NCBI GenBank assembly: GCA_002299975.1
Contig: DBOT01000047.1
Coordinates: 1-10,238 of the forward strand
DNA length: 10,238 nt
Direction: 5' to 3'
DNA from: Lactobacillaceae bacterium UBA639
GTDB taxonomy: Bacteria; Bacillota; Bacilli; Lactobacillales; Lactobacillaceae
The notes beneath the pieces are model-generated. The model searched no databases, was not told the origin of the DNA, and saw only the letters and a list, made by a program, of their open reading frames with translations. Position 1 is the first letter of the stretch, and every line of letters begins with the position of its first letter. Positions 1 to 7,013 of this stretch are shown here, piece after piece. The translations under genes and the position numbers were made by a program.

Positions 1-188
1 ATTGGCCACTCTAGTTGGAGACCATCTGCCAGCTGGACATGGTGGTCAACGTCTTTAACCGCCATCTCAGGCAGGGCATTGTGAATCAGACGAACCTGGT
101 CGAAGTAGTGGTGCTGGTGGGCACGCTGATAGGTAGCGGTGGCAAGCGATAGGTGCTCATCCTTACGATGGGCTTGTTGTGACTCCAT
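1..188 (-). CDS. fni: Isopentenyl-diphosphate delta-isomerase, type 2 (FMN-dependent), 5' part only
   Basis: Only the first 62 codons are present; the gene continues past base 1. It starts with ATG at 188-186, preceded by a perfect AGGAGG (198-203). The N-terminus reads [16 protein letters not shown]; the RKDEHL block near the start is characteristic of type 2 IPP isomerases, flavoproteins of about 340-350 residues that use FMN and NADPH in the cytoplasm. The enzyme interconverts IPP and DMAPP, the last step needed after the three mevalonate enzymes encoded just upstream. It is the fourth gene of the minus-strand operon, 62 bp after mvaK2. Identification rests on the N-terminal motif plus operon context; whether the rest of the gene is intact cannot be judged here. 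Confidence 0.88.
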   Translation of the reverse strand, partial: MESQQAHRKDEHLSLATATYQRAHQHHYFDQVRLIHNALPEMAVKDVDHHVQLADGLQLEWP

Positions 189-197
189 TATTTTAAT

Positions 198-242
198 CCT
201 CCTAAAAAGGGGCCGTGGCAAACTGAATTGTCATCGCCCCTT
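198..242 (-). promoter_or_regulatory. Terminator-like hairpin fused to the fni ribosome binding site
   Basis: Read on the minus strand, AAGGGGC (242-236) pairs with GCCCCTT (213-207). An inner helix forms between 232-228 and 221-217, with one G-U pair and a six-base loop. The outer 3' arm runs straight into TTTTT (208-204) and then AGGAGG (203-198), the fni Shine-Dalgarno. Stem plus T-run resembles an intrinsic terminator lying inside the operon, so it could attenuate fni or mark an mRNA 3' end with partial readthrough. The plus strand has no T-run after the stem, so the signal is directional. The pairing is seen; the function is inferred. Confidence 0.5.
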
Positions 243-250
243 GGTATTTA

Positions 251-1363
251 TTAGATTAACGGCAGGTGTTCCTGCACGGTGTACTTGATGTCGTCGATAA
301 AGTGGACAGACAGCGGAAGTTGCTCAATCTTTTCCTTGGTCCACGACTTGAGGACGGCCTTAAAGTCAGCGTTCCGGTCAATGGCAACGATCCCACAGTC
401 ACCACCACCGGCTCCGGAAGTCTTAGCAGCCCCGCCAAAGTGTTCAGCGATCTGACAGAGGCGGTTGAGGACCGGTGTCTCAATATCAACACCAGAGTTG
501 GTACCGAGTTGCTTGAGTAGGTGCCGGTTGAAGCGGATTTCGTGTTTGATGGTGTCGAGGTCCTGTTGGTGGAAGCCCTCTACCATTCGTTGGATGCAGG
601 CACGGCTATCTTCAAGGAAACGGTGGTACTCATCTTGCTGCCGGGCCTTGAAGAGGGAGATCTTGTCAACCAACTGTGAGGTTGAGGCCGGCTTACCGGT
701 CCAGCCGATTAGTAGTTCTAGATTTTCTGGCGCCTTAAGTGGTTCAATTTTGAGGTCTGGCCAGGGGAGGTCGATCAGACTCTTCAGGTCGAGGTATTGA
801 CGTTGTTGAGCCAGCCATTGACGATCAAAGGAATGATAGGAGATCCAGCCACCATAGACTGAGGCGGCAACATCACCTAGGGAGCCGTTACCCTGGACTT
901 CAAAGTGGGCGATCGCTGCCAATTTGAAGATCTCATCTTTAGTCACGGGTAGGTGATAGTAATGGCATAAGGCCTTGACAGTTGCCACTGTGACAGCGGC
1001 TGAGGAGCCGAGACCGTACTTACGACCGTTGGCACTATCGAGTTGGCTATCGATTTGCATATCATAGATCCGCAGTTCCCGTTCAAAGCTCCGGGCGTAT
1101 TCCTCTGTGATCCGGATAGCTGAGAGAATGTAAGAGAACGGGTTGTCGCGTTTATCGACCACCATCCGGTCGCCCATCCGTCGCCAACTGAGCTGGTCGT
1201 TGGTGTACTGCTGGCTGATGATCTGGCCAACCTCACGCGCACTATCCTTGATCGTGCAGGTAACAAATTGGTCGAGAGCCACCAGAATAGCTGGATAGCC
1301 ATTTTCGACAACGGCGTATTCACCAGCAATATACAACTTCCCAGGCGCTTTTTCAGTAATCAA
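251..1363 (-). CDS. mvaK2: Phosphomevalonate kinase (GHMP family)
   Basis: This 370-residue protein phosphorylates 5-phosphomevalonate with ATP to diphosphomevalonate in the cytoplasm. GHMP kinase motifs are all visible: APGKLYIAGEYAVVE at residues 6-20, the ATP loop YGLGSSAA at 116-123, GSLGDVAASVYGG at 160-172, and the C-terminal KTSGAGGGDCG at 314-324. The AGEYAVVE and SGAGGGDCG versions are those of Gram-positive phosphomevalonate kinases, not mevalonate kinases, and length matches that family. Translation begins at TTG (1363-1361): an in-frame TAA two codons upstream (1369-1367) excludes any longer ATG start, the first internal Met is beyond motif 1, and AGGGGG (1380-1375) lies about 11 bases upstream. 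It follows mvaD by 25 bp and precedes fni by 62 bp, so co-transcription is expected. Confidence 0.96.
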   Translation of the reverse strand: MITEKAPGKLYIAGEYAVVENGYPAILVALDQFVTCTIKDSAREVGQIISQQYTNDQLSWRRMGDRMVVDKRDNPFSYILSAIRITEEYARSFERELRIYDMQIDSQLDSANGRKYGLGSSAAVTVATVKALCHYYHLPVTKDEIFKLAAIAHFEVQGNGSLGDVAASVYGGWISYHSFDRQWLAQQRQYLDLKSLIDLPWPDLKIEPLKAPENLELLIGWTGKPASTSQLVDKISLFKARQQDEYHRFLEDSRACIQRMVEGFHQQDLDTIKHEIRFNRHLLKQLGTNSGVDIETPVLNRLCQIAEHFGGAAKTSGAGGGDCGIVAIDRNADFKAVLKSWTKEKIEQLPLSVHFIDDIKYTVQEHLPLI

Positions 1364-1388
1364 AATTTAATTATCCCCCTATAATTAA

Positions 1389-2366
1389 TCAGTTATTTTC
1401 ATCCCAAATTTCAATTCCCGGTCCCGCTGGTGAAACCACCAGACGGTTCGGATCAAAGGTTTGTGCCAGTCCATTCACGATTCGTTCCCGGTCGCGTTGA
1501 TCGTAAATGACCTTAACGTTGGGACCGGCATCCATCGTAAAGTAACAATTAATGCCCTGATCGCGTAGCTGATGAATAGCTTGGATGGCGGTCAGGGTTT
1601 CATTATTGAAGTAGGTGTAGCCCGGATCTGCAGAAAGGGTCAGGGCGTGCATCCGCAGGGCATTTTCCTCGGCAATGTGACCGATGGCCGGAATGTCCTT
1701 GGCCTGAATAGCGGCCTTCATTGCTTCCATATCGTTAGCCACGACTTCTTTCCAGCTATCGTAGTATGGTGAGCTAATTACGCTGGACTGCATGCCGTGA
1801 CGACTAGAGATTTTCTTCCGTCCTGTATTGATCATGATAGCGAGCATTTCTAGCCCGAAGTCAAGCTTTTCCATGATTGGTTCGGCATAGGAGGTCGCAT
1901 CATCATGGCCCCGGTGCCATTCTACCAGCCCCCCGTAGATCGAACGGGTCGCTGATCCAGAGCCTCGCCGGGCCAAGCGGGAGAGATCCCGGCGACTGAG
2001 GTTTAGCCCAGCCGCCTTACTAGCGGCCCCGGCCAGCGCAGCAAAGGCCGAAGCGGATGAAGCCAGACCAGCGGCAGTAGGAACGTGGTTATGCGAATCG
2101 ACCAGCGCAAAATCCTGCCGACCACTCATCTGCCGAACAAGGTCCAGAAAATTAGTGATGCGTTCAGCACCCTTACCCGTGATTGGTTGGTCATTAACCA
2201 TAATCTGATCAGCGGAAAGCTTTGGATCAAAGACAACTCGGGTGGTGGTGTAGAACTCATTTAAGGTCATCGAGAGACTATCCGTCTGCGGGATGATCAA
2301 GTCCTGGTCCTTCTTACCCCAGTACTTGACCAGGGCAATATTGGTATGTGCTTTAGCAGTCGCCAT
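1389..2366 (-). CDS. mvaD: Diphosphomevalonate decarboxylase
   Basis: This protein of 325 residues, the usual length for bacterial MvaD, carries out the ATP-dependent decarboxylation of diphosphomevalonate to isopentenyl diphosphate. Visible motifs are AHTNIALVKYWGK (residues 6-18), the serine-rich ATP loop PTAAGLASSASAFAAL (96-111), GSGSATRSIYGG (135-146) with the substrate-binding Arg141, and MDAGPNVKV (278-286) carrying Asp279, the position of the catalytic aspartate in this family. The ATG start at 2366 overlaps the mvaK1 TAA by one base (TAATG), and a GAGGTG ribosome site lies inside the 3' end of mvaK1, so the two genes are probably translationally coupled. No truncation or missing motif was seen. 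It is homologous in fold to both flanking kinases, but the KYWGK and MDAGPN motifs separate it from them. Confidence 0.97.
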   Translation of the reverse strand: MATAKAHTNIALVKYWGKKDQDLIIPQTDSLSMTLNEFYTTTRVVFDPKLSADQIMVNDQPITGKGAERITNFLDLVRQMSGRQDFALVDSHNHVPTAAGLASSASAFAALAGAASKAAGLNLSRRDLSRLARRGSGSATRSIYGGLVEWHRGHDDATSYAEPIMEKLDFGLEMLAIMINTGRKKISSRHGMQSSVISSPYYDSWKEVVANDMEAMKAAIQAKDIPAIGHIAEENALRMHALTLSADPGYTYFNNETLTAIQAIHQLRDQGINCYFTMDAGPNVKVIYDQRDRERIVNGLAQTFDPNRLVVSPAGPGIEIWDENN

Positions 2367-3316
2367 TATTTTTCACCTCGTGTTGTATCTAGCGGTTGAA
2401 TCCAGGTCTGGCGGGCACCATTATCTTTAAGGATTGCGGCTAACTTACGGGCTCCTAAGGCGGTGCGGGTGATGGCAAACATGCAGCCACCACGACCACC
2501 ACCGGTCAGTTTGGCACCCAGGGCCCCGTGGTGGATAGCTACGTCGATCAGGTGGTCAAGCTGTTCATCACTAACCTGTAAAGCTTGGAGATCCTGTTGG
2601 GCAGCGTTTAACGTTGTACCTAACTTAAAAACTTCCCCTTTAGCCAGGAAACGTCGACTATCCTCAACCAGTTGGCCTAGGTGCTCAATGTGATCTTGAG
2701 CAAGTTGGTGATCAGTCGTGAGCAGGTTTTGCACTGCCAGGATCGCTTCCTTAGTTGCTCCCTTAACGCCGGTATCAGCAATGACCATCGTTGCTTGCAG
2801 GTTCATTGGAATGGGAGTTCCTTCATGTCCCTTGATGTAGTAGAGGGGCGTCTTAGAACTGACGGTAGCGGCATCGAGACCGGATGGACTGCGGTGCGTA
2901 ATCTGCTCCTCAACATCTGCCAGTGTTAATAATTCGTGCCGGCCAAGTGGGGCATCGTAGTAGTCGAAAAAGGCGCGGACAATGGCCACAGCGGTCGCCG
3001 CTGAGGAACCCATTCCACGCTCGGCGGGGAGTTGGCTATCAATCGTCAGAAGCCAGTGATCATTGGCGCCGGCAAAGTGTTCGATCAGTGTAGCAATTAA
3101 TTGCTGAACTCCTTGCATGACGGGTGGTAGTTCGTGCCAGTCACCAGTATAGTAGCGGCTCTTAACCGTTTGGCCCTCGTCGGTAGGTGTTAGGGTGACC
3201 GTCAGTTTAACGTCGGGAAGAGGAAGGGCGATTGCTGGTTGCCCGTACACGACACTGTGCTCCCCCATTAAGATGATTTTCGCATGGCTCGTGCCAATCC
3301 CTTGTTCTTTCACCAT
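2366..3316 (-). CDS. mvaK1: Mevalonate kinase
   Basis: The first gene of the leftward operon encodes a 316-residue GHMP kinase that converts mevalonate and ATP to 5-phosphomevalonate. The three family motifs are intact: HAKIILMGEHSVVYG (residues 11-25), LPAERGMGSSAA (96-107) and KLTGGGRGGC (269-278). The SPSGLDAATV block contains Asp148 at the position of the catalytic aspartate. GEHSVVYG and GGGRGGC are diagnostic of mevalonate kinase among GHMP enzymes. The ATG at 3316-3314 has a modest ribosome site (AGTAGGT) about seven bases upstream. The stop overlaps mvaD by one base. mvaA and mvaS, which supply mevalonate, are not in the window. Transcription should start in the divergent region shared with dinG. 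Confidence 0.96.
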   Translation of the reverse strand: MVKEQGIGTSHAKIILMGEHSVVYGQPAIALPLPDVKLTVTLTPTDEGQTVKSRYYTGDWHELPPVMQGVQQLIATLIEHFAGANDHWLLTIDSQLPAERGMGSSAATAVAIVRAFFDYYDAPLGRHELLTLADVEEQITHRSPSGLDAATVSSKTPLYYIKGHEGTPIPMNLQATMVIADTGVKGATKEAILAVQNLLTTDHQLAQDHIEHLGQLVEDSRRFLAKGEVFKLGTTLNAAQQDLQALQVSDEQLDHLIDVAIHHGALGAKLTGGGRGGCMFAITRTALGARKLAAILKDNGARQTWIQPLDTTRGEK

Positions 3317-3351
3317 CGTAACCTACTTTCTTCTCAAAAATTCCATTCTTC

Positions 3352-3380
3352 ATCATAACTTAAAATCGGTTATTAGAAAA
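3352..3380 (-). promoter_or_regulatory. Candidate promoter of the mvaK1-mvaD-mvaK2-fni operon
   Basis: On the minus strand TATGAT (3357-3352) matches the -10 consensus at five of six positions. Seventeen bases upstream is TTTTCT (3380-3375), a poor -35. A start near 3345 would give a leader of about 28 nt that includes the mvaK1 ribosome site. Other AT-rich hexamers further upstream are also possible, so this is the best of several weak candidates. Confidence 0.35.
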
Positions 3381-3392
3381 GGGGCGACCCCT
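3379..3392 (-). repeat. Short GC-rich dyad upstream of mvaK1
   Basis: AGGGG (3392-3388 on the minus strand) and CCCCT (3384-3380) flank a three-base loop and are followed by TTTTCT. It resembles a minimal intrinsic terminator facing mvaK1 and has the same CCCCTTTT end as the hairpin before fni. If transcription starts upstream of it, it lies in the leader; if it starts near 3345, it overlaps the -35 region instead. The stem is only five base pairs, so significance is uncertain. Confidence 0.35.
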
Positions 3393-3447
3393 ACTTGTTA
3401 CTAAATCTAAATATTTGACAGGTATTTATTAACTAGAACTGTCGAAA

Positions 3448-3477
3448 AAGACAAACGATTGGCAGATGGTGTATTAT
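3448..3477 (+). promoter_or_regulatory. Candidate dinG promoter
   Basis: AAGACA (3448-3453, four of six to TTGACA) and TATTAT (3472-3477, five of six to TATAAT) are separated by 18 bases. A start near 3484 gives a leader of about 29 nt before the GTG at 3513, but only 8 nt before the TTG at 3492, which supports GTG as the dinG start. A perfect TTGACA at 3415-3420 has no acceptable -10 partner at normal spacing. Confidence 0.45.
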
Positions 3478-3512
3478 ATAACGTATAAATATTGAAGAGA
3501 TTCGGTGATAAT

Positions 3513-6377
3513 GTGAATAAGCAAAAACAAACGCGCCGTAGAAAACGTAACAAGCAGGCGCCAATTTACGCCGTGGTGGACCTGGAAACGACCGGGACAA
3601 ATGTTAACCACGGTGATCGGATCATTCAGATTGGCTGTGTGTTGGTCCAGGATGGTCAGATCATTAATCACTTTGAGACCAAAGTTAACCCACGCGAAAA
3701 GATCCCGCACACAATTGTCCAGCTGACCGGGATCCATAATCAGGATGTGCGCAAGGCCCCACTCTTTGAGGACGTCGCGGGAACGATCTATAGTTTGCTG
3801 TCGGGGACAATCTTCGTGGCCCATAACGTTAACTTTGACTTTCCATTCTTGAATGCAGAGTTGGAACGGGCCGGCTATCCGCAATTAGCTATTCCGGCGA
3901 TTGATACCGTAACGATGAGTCAGATTTTATTGCCAACTGCCCAGAGCTTCCGCCTGCGGGACCTGACCGGCTCGTTGAAGATTGAACACGATCATCCACA
4001 CAGTGCGGTTTCCGATGCCGAGGCAACTGCTCAGCTATTGATTGACCTTCTTAACCGGGTGCACCGTCTCCCAACCCTGACCCTGGAGAAAATTGTGGAG
4101 CTGAAGTTGGCCCTGCCACAACGAACAGCGACGGTCTTTGAGAAGGAACTAGAACACCGGGTTGATCATCCCCAGCCGCTGCCCGAGGACCTCTACGTCA
4201 GTCATGGCCTCGTCCTGCATAAGCAGCGGCCGCTAACGGTCGACAAGGCCACCACGACACCACGCTACCCTTCAACCAAGCGGGGGAAGGCCAAGCTTTA
4301 TGGTGACCACCTGACTGTTCGTCCAATTCAGTCAAAGATGATGAACAGTATCTACAATAACTATACCCATGACGAGCCGAAGAGCATGATCGTTGAGGCT
4401 GGGACGGGGAGTGGTAAGACCCTTGGTTACCTGTTACCACTGAGCTACGTTGCCTATCCTGACCGGCGGATTATTATCAGTACGGCGACCAACCTTCTTC
4501 AGCAGCAGATTGCCCAGCAGGCCGTTCAGCAGCTCAACACGGTGCTGCCGTTTAAGATGAATGCCGTCGTCGTCAAGGGGAACGACCATTACCTGGACCT
4601 GGCCAAGTTCGCCCATTCCCTGAGTGTGGTGGAGGACTCCAAACTGGTCCAGCTCCTCAAGGCTCGGATCCTGGTCTGGCTGCTTTCGACCACCAGCGGT
4701 GACTTAGATGAGCTTAACTTAAACAGTCAGCAGTCACCGTACTTTACCGAGATCCGCCACCACGGGGTCAAGAGCCTTAATCCGGCGGGAGGACTCTATA
4801 ATGATGACTTCCTCGTGCGGCGGAACAAGCGGCTGAAGCAAGCTAACATTGTAATCACGAATCATGCCTACCTCGTGGCTCATGCCCAAGAATTGGGGGA
4901 TGGCACCCGGCGGCCATATCTGGTCGTTGATGAGGCCCAGCACCTCAGTGAAAGTATCCTGCGGCGGTCACGACGGAGCTTTGATTTCCCCTATCTACGG
5001 ACTGCCATTCACGTCCTCAGTGGGCTGGTCGGTAACGGGGATGAGCGTAACCTGAACGATATCTTTGCGGATCACGCCCTGGCTAGCTATAACGTGGAAC
5101 TCCTGCGGGGGGATTTGGCCAATATTGAAGAGGCCCTTAATCGTTTCCAACAGGCGCTTTATCGGCAGTTTATTCAGCAGTCGACGGCTGGTGGGGAGAA
5201 TGAACTGATTGAACAGGAGCTGGATAACCAGCAGCTCCAGCAGCTCCTCGACGTCAGTGGTCCCGTGATGATGGAATTGGAACAGGCCCTGGGAAGTGTG
5301 CAGCTGCACTTCTCCGCCCTCCAGCACATCTTCACTCAACAGGCGGAGCGGTGGCTGCCTAGTGACCGCTATCTGATGAGCCAGTTCCAGAGCCAGATGA
5401 CAAAGTTGACTGCAGCGGATGCTACCCTAAATAAGTACAGTGAAACCCTGCAGAACCGGGGCGATTCAGCGGCCTTCTGGCTTACCATCCGCCAGTCTAG
5501 CGAATATAGTGCGATGCGGCTTACCGGGGGCCTGCTGGAAGCCAACCATTACCTGACCGAGAACGTCTATCCATACTTTGCTCAGCCGTTGTTTGTCGGG
5601 GCCACGCTCTTCTCATCCAGCCGCTCCCACTACCTTTACCAGCAACTGGACCTGGATCGGCGGGCTACACTAGCCAAGCGCTTTGCTTCGCCGTTTGACT
5701 ACCAGAAGCATGCCCGGGTACTGGTAGCGACGGATGCTCCCGTGCCTAATTCCCGGAATAACGCTGAATACGTGCGTTACCTGAGTCAAACCATTTACCG
5801 TTTGACCAAGAAGACTAACTGTCAGACGATGATCCTCTTCAATTCGTTGGTAATGATTGAGCAGGTCTACAGTCAATTGCGGGAGACCGACCTCTTTGAC
5901 CAACGCGATATCTTGGCCCAGGGAATTACTGGTGGCCGGGAGAAGCTCCTGAAGCAGTTTGCTAATGGAAAGAATGCGGTTCTTCTCGGCGCATCCAGTT
6001 TCTGGGAAGGAGTCGACTTGCCGAAGACCGCCCTGGAACTCTTGATCATCACGCGCTTACCGTTTGATGCTCCGGATGAAGTCATGACCCGGGCATATAA
6101 CGACCTGCTTAAACGGCAGGGACGGAATCCCTTCTATAGCGCCGCCCTACCTAAGGCCACAATGCGCCTGCGGCAGGGAATCGGTCGTCTGATTCGGACG
6201 GCTGATGATTACGGGGTCGCGGCTATTCTGGATTCGCGGCTGCACAGTCGGCGTTATGGCGATACCATCTTGAAGAGCTTCCCTAAGGACCTACCGACCA
6301 AGGCTTTACCGACGGATCAGCTGGTGGAAGAGGCAAATAATTTCATAAAAAAGAATCATCAGGATCCGCAAGGTTAA
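3513..6377 (+). CDS. dinG: DinG-type 3'-5' exonuclease / DEAQ-box helicase fusion
   Basis: This 954-residue cytoplasmic protein joins an N-terminal DnaQ-like DEDD exonuclease to an XPD/DinG-type superfamily 2 helicase, the layout of Firmicute DinG (about 930 aa in Bacillus). Exonuclease motifs: VVDLETTG with Asp23 and Glu25, AHNVNFD ending in Asp109, and HSAVSDAE with His163 and Asp168. Helicase motifs: Walker A AGTGSGKT (296-303), VVDEAQHL with DEAQ at 473-476, the GASSFWEGVDLP block, and QGIGRLIRT (888-896). No cysteine lies between Walker A and the DEAQ box, and a KGNDHYLDL segment stands where Fe-S members have a KGRxNYLC-like cysteine. There is therefore no Fe-S cluster, as known for the S. 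aureus protein. I chose GTG 3513, preceded by GGTGA, over the in-frame TTG at 3492, which lacks a ribosome site. The basic N-terminus (TRRRKRNK) may contact DNA. A role in DNA repair is inferred from the family. Confidence 0.93.
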   Translation: MNKQKQTRRRKRNKQAPIYAVVDLETTGTNVNHGDRIIQIGCVLVQDGQIINHFETKVNPREKIPHTIVQLTGIHNQDVRKAPLFEDVAGTIYSLLSGTIFVAHNVNFDFPFLNAELERAGYPQLAIPAIDTVTMSQILLPTAQSFRLRDLTGSLKIEHDHPHSAVSDAEATAQLLIDLLNRVHRLPTLTLEKIVELKLALPQRTATVFEKELEHRVDHPQPLPEDLYVSHGLVLHKQRPLTVDKATTTPRYPSTKRGKAKLYGDHLTVRPIQSKMMNSIYNNYTHDEPKSMIVEAGTGSGKTLGYLLPLSYVAYPDRRIIISTATNLLQQQIAQQAVQQLNTVLPFKMNAVVVKGNDHYLDLAKFAHSLSVVEDSKLVQLLKARILVWLLSTTSGDLDELNLNSQQSPYFTEIRHHGVKSLNPAGGLYNDDFLVRRNKRLKQANIVITNHAYLVAHAQELGDGTRRPYLVVDEAQHLSESILRRSRRSFDFPYLRTAIHVLSGLVGNGDERNLNDIFADHALASYNVELLRGDLANIEEALNRFQQALYRQFIQQSTAGGENELIEQELDNQQLQQLLDVSGPVMMELEQALGSVQLHFSALQHIFTQQAERWLPSDRYLMSQFQSQMTKLTAADATLNKYSETLQNRGDSAAFWLTIRQSSEYSAMRLTGGLLEANHYLTENVYPYFAQPLFVGATLFSSSRSHYLYQQLDLDRRATLAKRFASPFDYQKHARVLVATDAPVPNSRNNAEYVRYLSQTIYRLTKKTNCQTMILFNSLVMIEQVYSQLRETDLFDQRDILAQGITGGREKLLKQFANGKNAVLLGASSFWEGVDLPKTALELLIITRLPFDAPDEVMTRAYNDLLKRQGRNPFYSAALPKATMRLRQGIGRLIRTADDYGVAAILDSRLHSRRYGDTILKSFPKDLPTKALPTDQLVEEANNFIKKNHQDPQG

Positions 6378-6383
6378 ATTTTT

Positions 6384-6392
6384 TGGTATAAT
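6384..6392 (+). promoter_or_regulatory. Extended -10 promoter ahead of ypmB
   Basis: TGGTATAAT (6384-6392) is a perfect TGnTATAAT extended -10, placed seven bases after the dinG stop. No convincing -35 lies 16-18 bases upstream, which is acceptable for extended -10 promoters. A start near 6399 would transcribe ypmB, dnaD and eamA independently of dinG. Confidence 0.6.
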
Positions 6393-6413
6393 CAAAAAGA
6401 TTAACATGATTGT

Positions 6414-6430
6414 TGACGAATCGTTCGTCA
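6414..6430 (+). repeat. Perfect inverted repeat in the ypmB leader
   Basis: TGACGAA (6414-6420) and TTCGTCA (6424-6430) are exact complements around a TCG spacer. The dyad lies about 15 bases after the expected transcription start and just before the ribosome site AAGAAGGGA (6437-6445). It could be an operator or a small RNA hairpin; no T-run follows, so it is not a terminator. The centre resembles half of a CGAAC-N4-GTTCG LexA box but is too short for one. Confidence 0.55.
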
Positions 6431-6452
6431 GACGTAAGAAGGGAATAATTAC

Positions 6453-6971
6453 ATGCAAAGTCGACGCGAAGTGCAGCGGGAGCAGAGTCGAGGTTCGGCG
6501 CTGCGCACGATTCGAAATATACTACTTACTATCTTGGTGCTGCTGCTGTTAGGTTGGAGTGTTTATGCGGTTGCTAACCAACCGCGGGCAGCTGCTCGGC
6601 GGCAGACGATCTCACTAGCTGAGAAGTATGCTCACCTGCATAGTCCAGGCCACTTTTATATTTTTAATCGTGAGAGTACCTACTATACGATTGCCGGGCG
6701 GAATCAGGACAACCAACCAATCCTGGTAATTGTCCCGCAGCACGGTGGAAACATCCGGGTGGTTAAGCAACAGTCGGGAGTCAGTGAACAGCAGGTCCGT
6801 GCGATGGTCACCTCAACCCGGCACCCAGCTAAAATTCTGAAGGTTGCTCCGGGTGTCTTCAATGATAAAGTGGTGTGGGAGGTTACCTACCGCAACCACA
6901 AGGGTAGTTTGTGCTACGACCTGATTAATTTCAAGAGTGGTCACTATATTCAAAATATCAATAACCTGTAA
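6453..6971 (+). CDS. ypmB: YpmB-like membrane-anchored protein (DUF5590 / PepSY-like)
   Basis: This 172-residue protein has a basic cytoplasmic N-terminus (residues 1-20), one transmembrane helix at about 21-41 (RNILLTILVLLLLGWSVYAV), and an extracytoplasmic domain of about 130 residues with repeated beta-type segments such as HFYIFNRESTYYTIAG and KVVWEVTYRN. Shape, length and position between dinG and dnaD match Bacillus subtilis YpmB, whose biochemical function is not known. PepSY-like folds are often linked to protease or cell wall processes, but nothing here proves that. The ATG at 6453 follows AAGAAGGGA by about seven bases. There are no catalytic motifs and a single cysteine (LCYD). It has its own likely promoter, so it can be expressed separately from dinG. 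Confidence 0.75.
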   Translation: MQSRREVQREQSRGSALRTIRNILLTILVLLLLGWSVYAVANQPRAAARRQTISLAEKYAHLHSPGHFYIFNRESTYYTIAGRNQDNQPILVIVPQHGGNIRVVKQQSGVSEQQVRAMVTSTRHPAKILKVAPGVFNDKVVWEVTYRNHKGSLCYDLINFKSGHYIQNINNL

Positions 6972-6981
6972 TCTTAAATGT

Positions 6982-7013
6982 AGAGGAGTTGTAACCATGG
7001 TTATGATTCCTCT
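6982..7013 (+). promoter_or_regulatory. Long RNA hairpin between ypmB and dnaD
   Basis: AGAGGAGTTGTAACC (6982-6996) pairs with bases 6999-7013 without a bulge: 15 base pairs, three of them G-U, around the AT at 6997-6998. In practice the last pair opens to give a four-base loop. The centre is the 12-bp palindrome TAACCATGGTTA. The downstream tract (CTTAGTTTGT) has few consecutive T residues, so this is at most a weak terminator. The 5' arm contains the AGAGGAG ribosome site, and the loop contains the ATG, of a short leader ORF, so folding would hide that start. Confidence 0.65.

Noticed and set aside
943..1329. 128-codon minus-strand frame overlapping mvaK2 in another frame
   Set aside because: It is fully inside the conserved N-terminal half of mvaK2 and its translation has no domain-like features.
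3415..3420. Perfect TTGACA as -35 for dinG
   Set aside because: At 16-18 bases downstream there is no acceptable -10, so another hexamer pair was preferred.
3492..3512. Longer dinG starting at TTG 3492
   Set aside because: No ribosome site precedes it and it would leave a leader of only about eight bases from the best promoter.
3474..3884. 136-codon minus-strand frame opposite the dinG start region
   Set aside because: It lies antisense to the conserved exonuclease domain, has no recognisable motif and no clear ribosome site; codon bias of dinG explains the open frame.
4995..5339. 114-codon minus-strand frame inside dinG
   Set aside because: Shadow of the dinG helicase coding sequence with no independent start signal.
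6414..6430. LexA/SOS box before ypmB
   Set aside because: The Gram-positive box is CGAAC-N4-GTTCG; here CGAA and TTCG are separated by only three bases and the inner C/G pair is missing.
6982..7013. Intrinsic terminator after ypmB
   Set aside because: The stem is strong, but the tract that follows is CTTAGTTTGT, not a run of T, and dnaD has no separate promoter in the gap that I can see.
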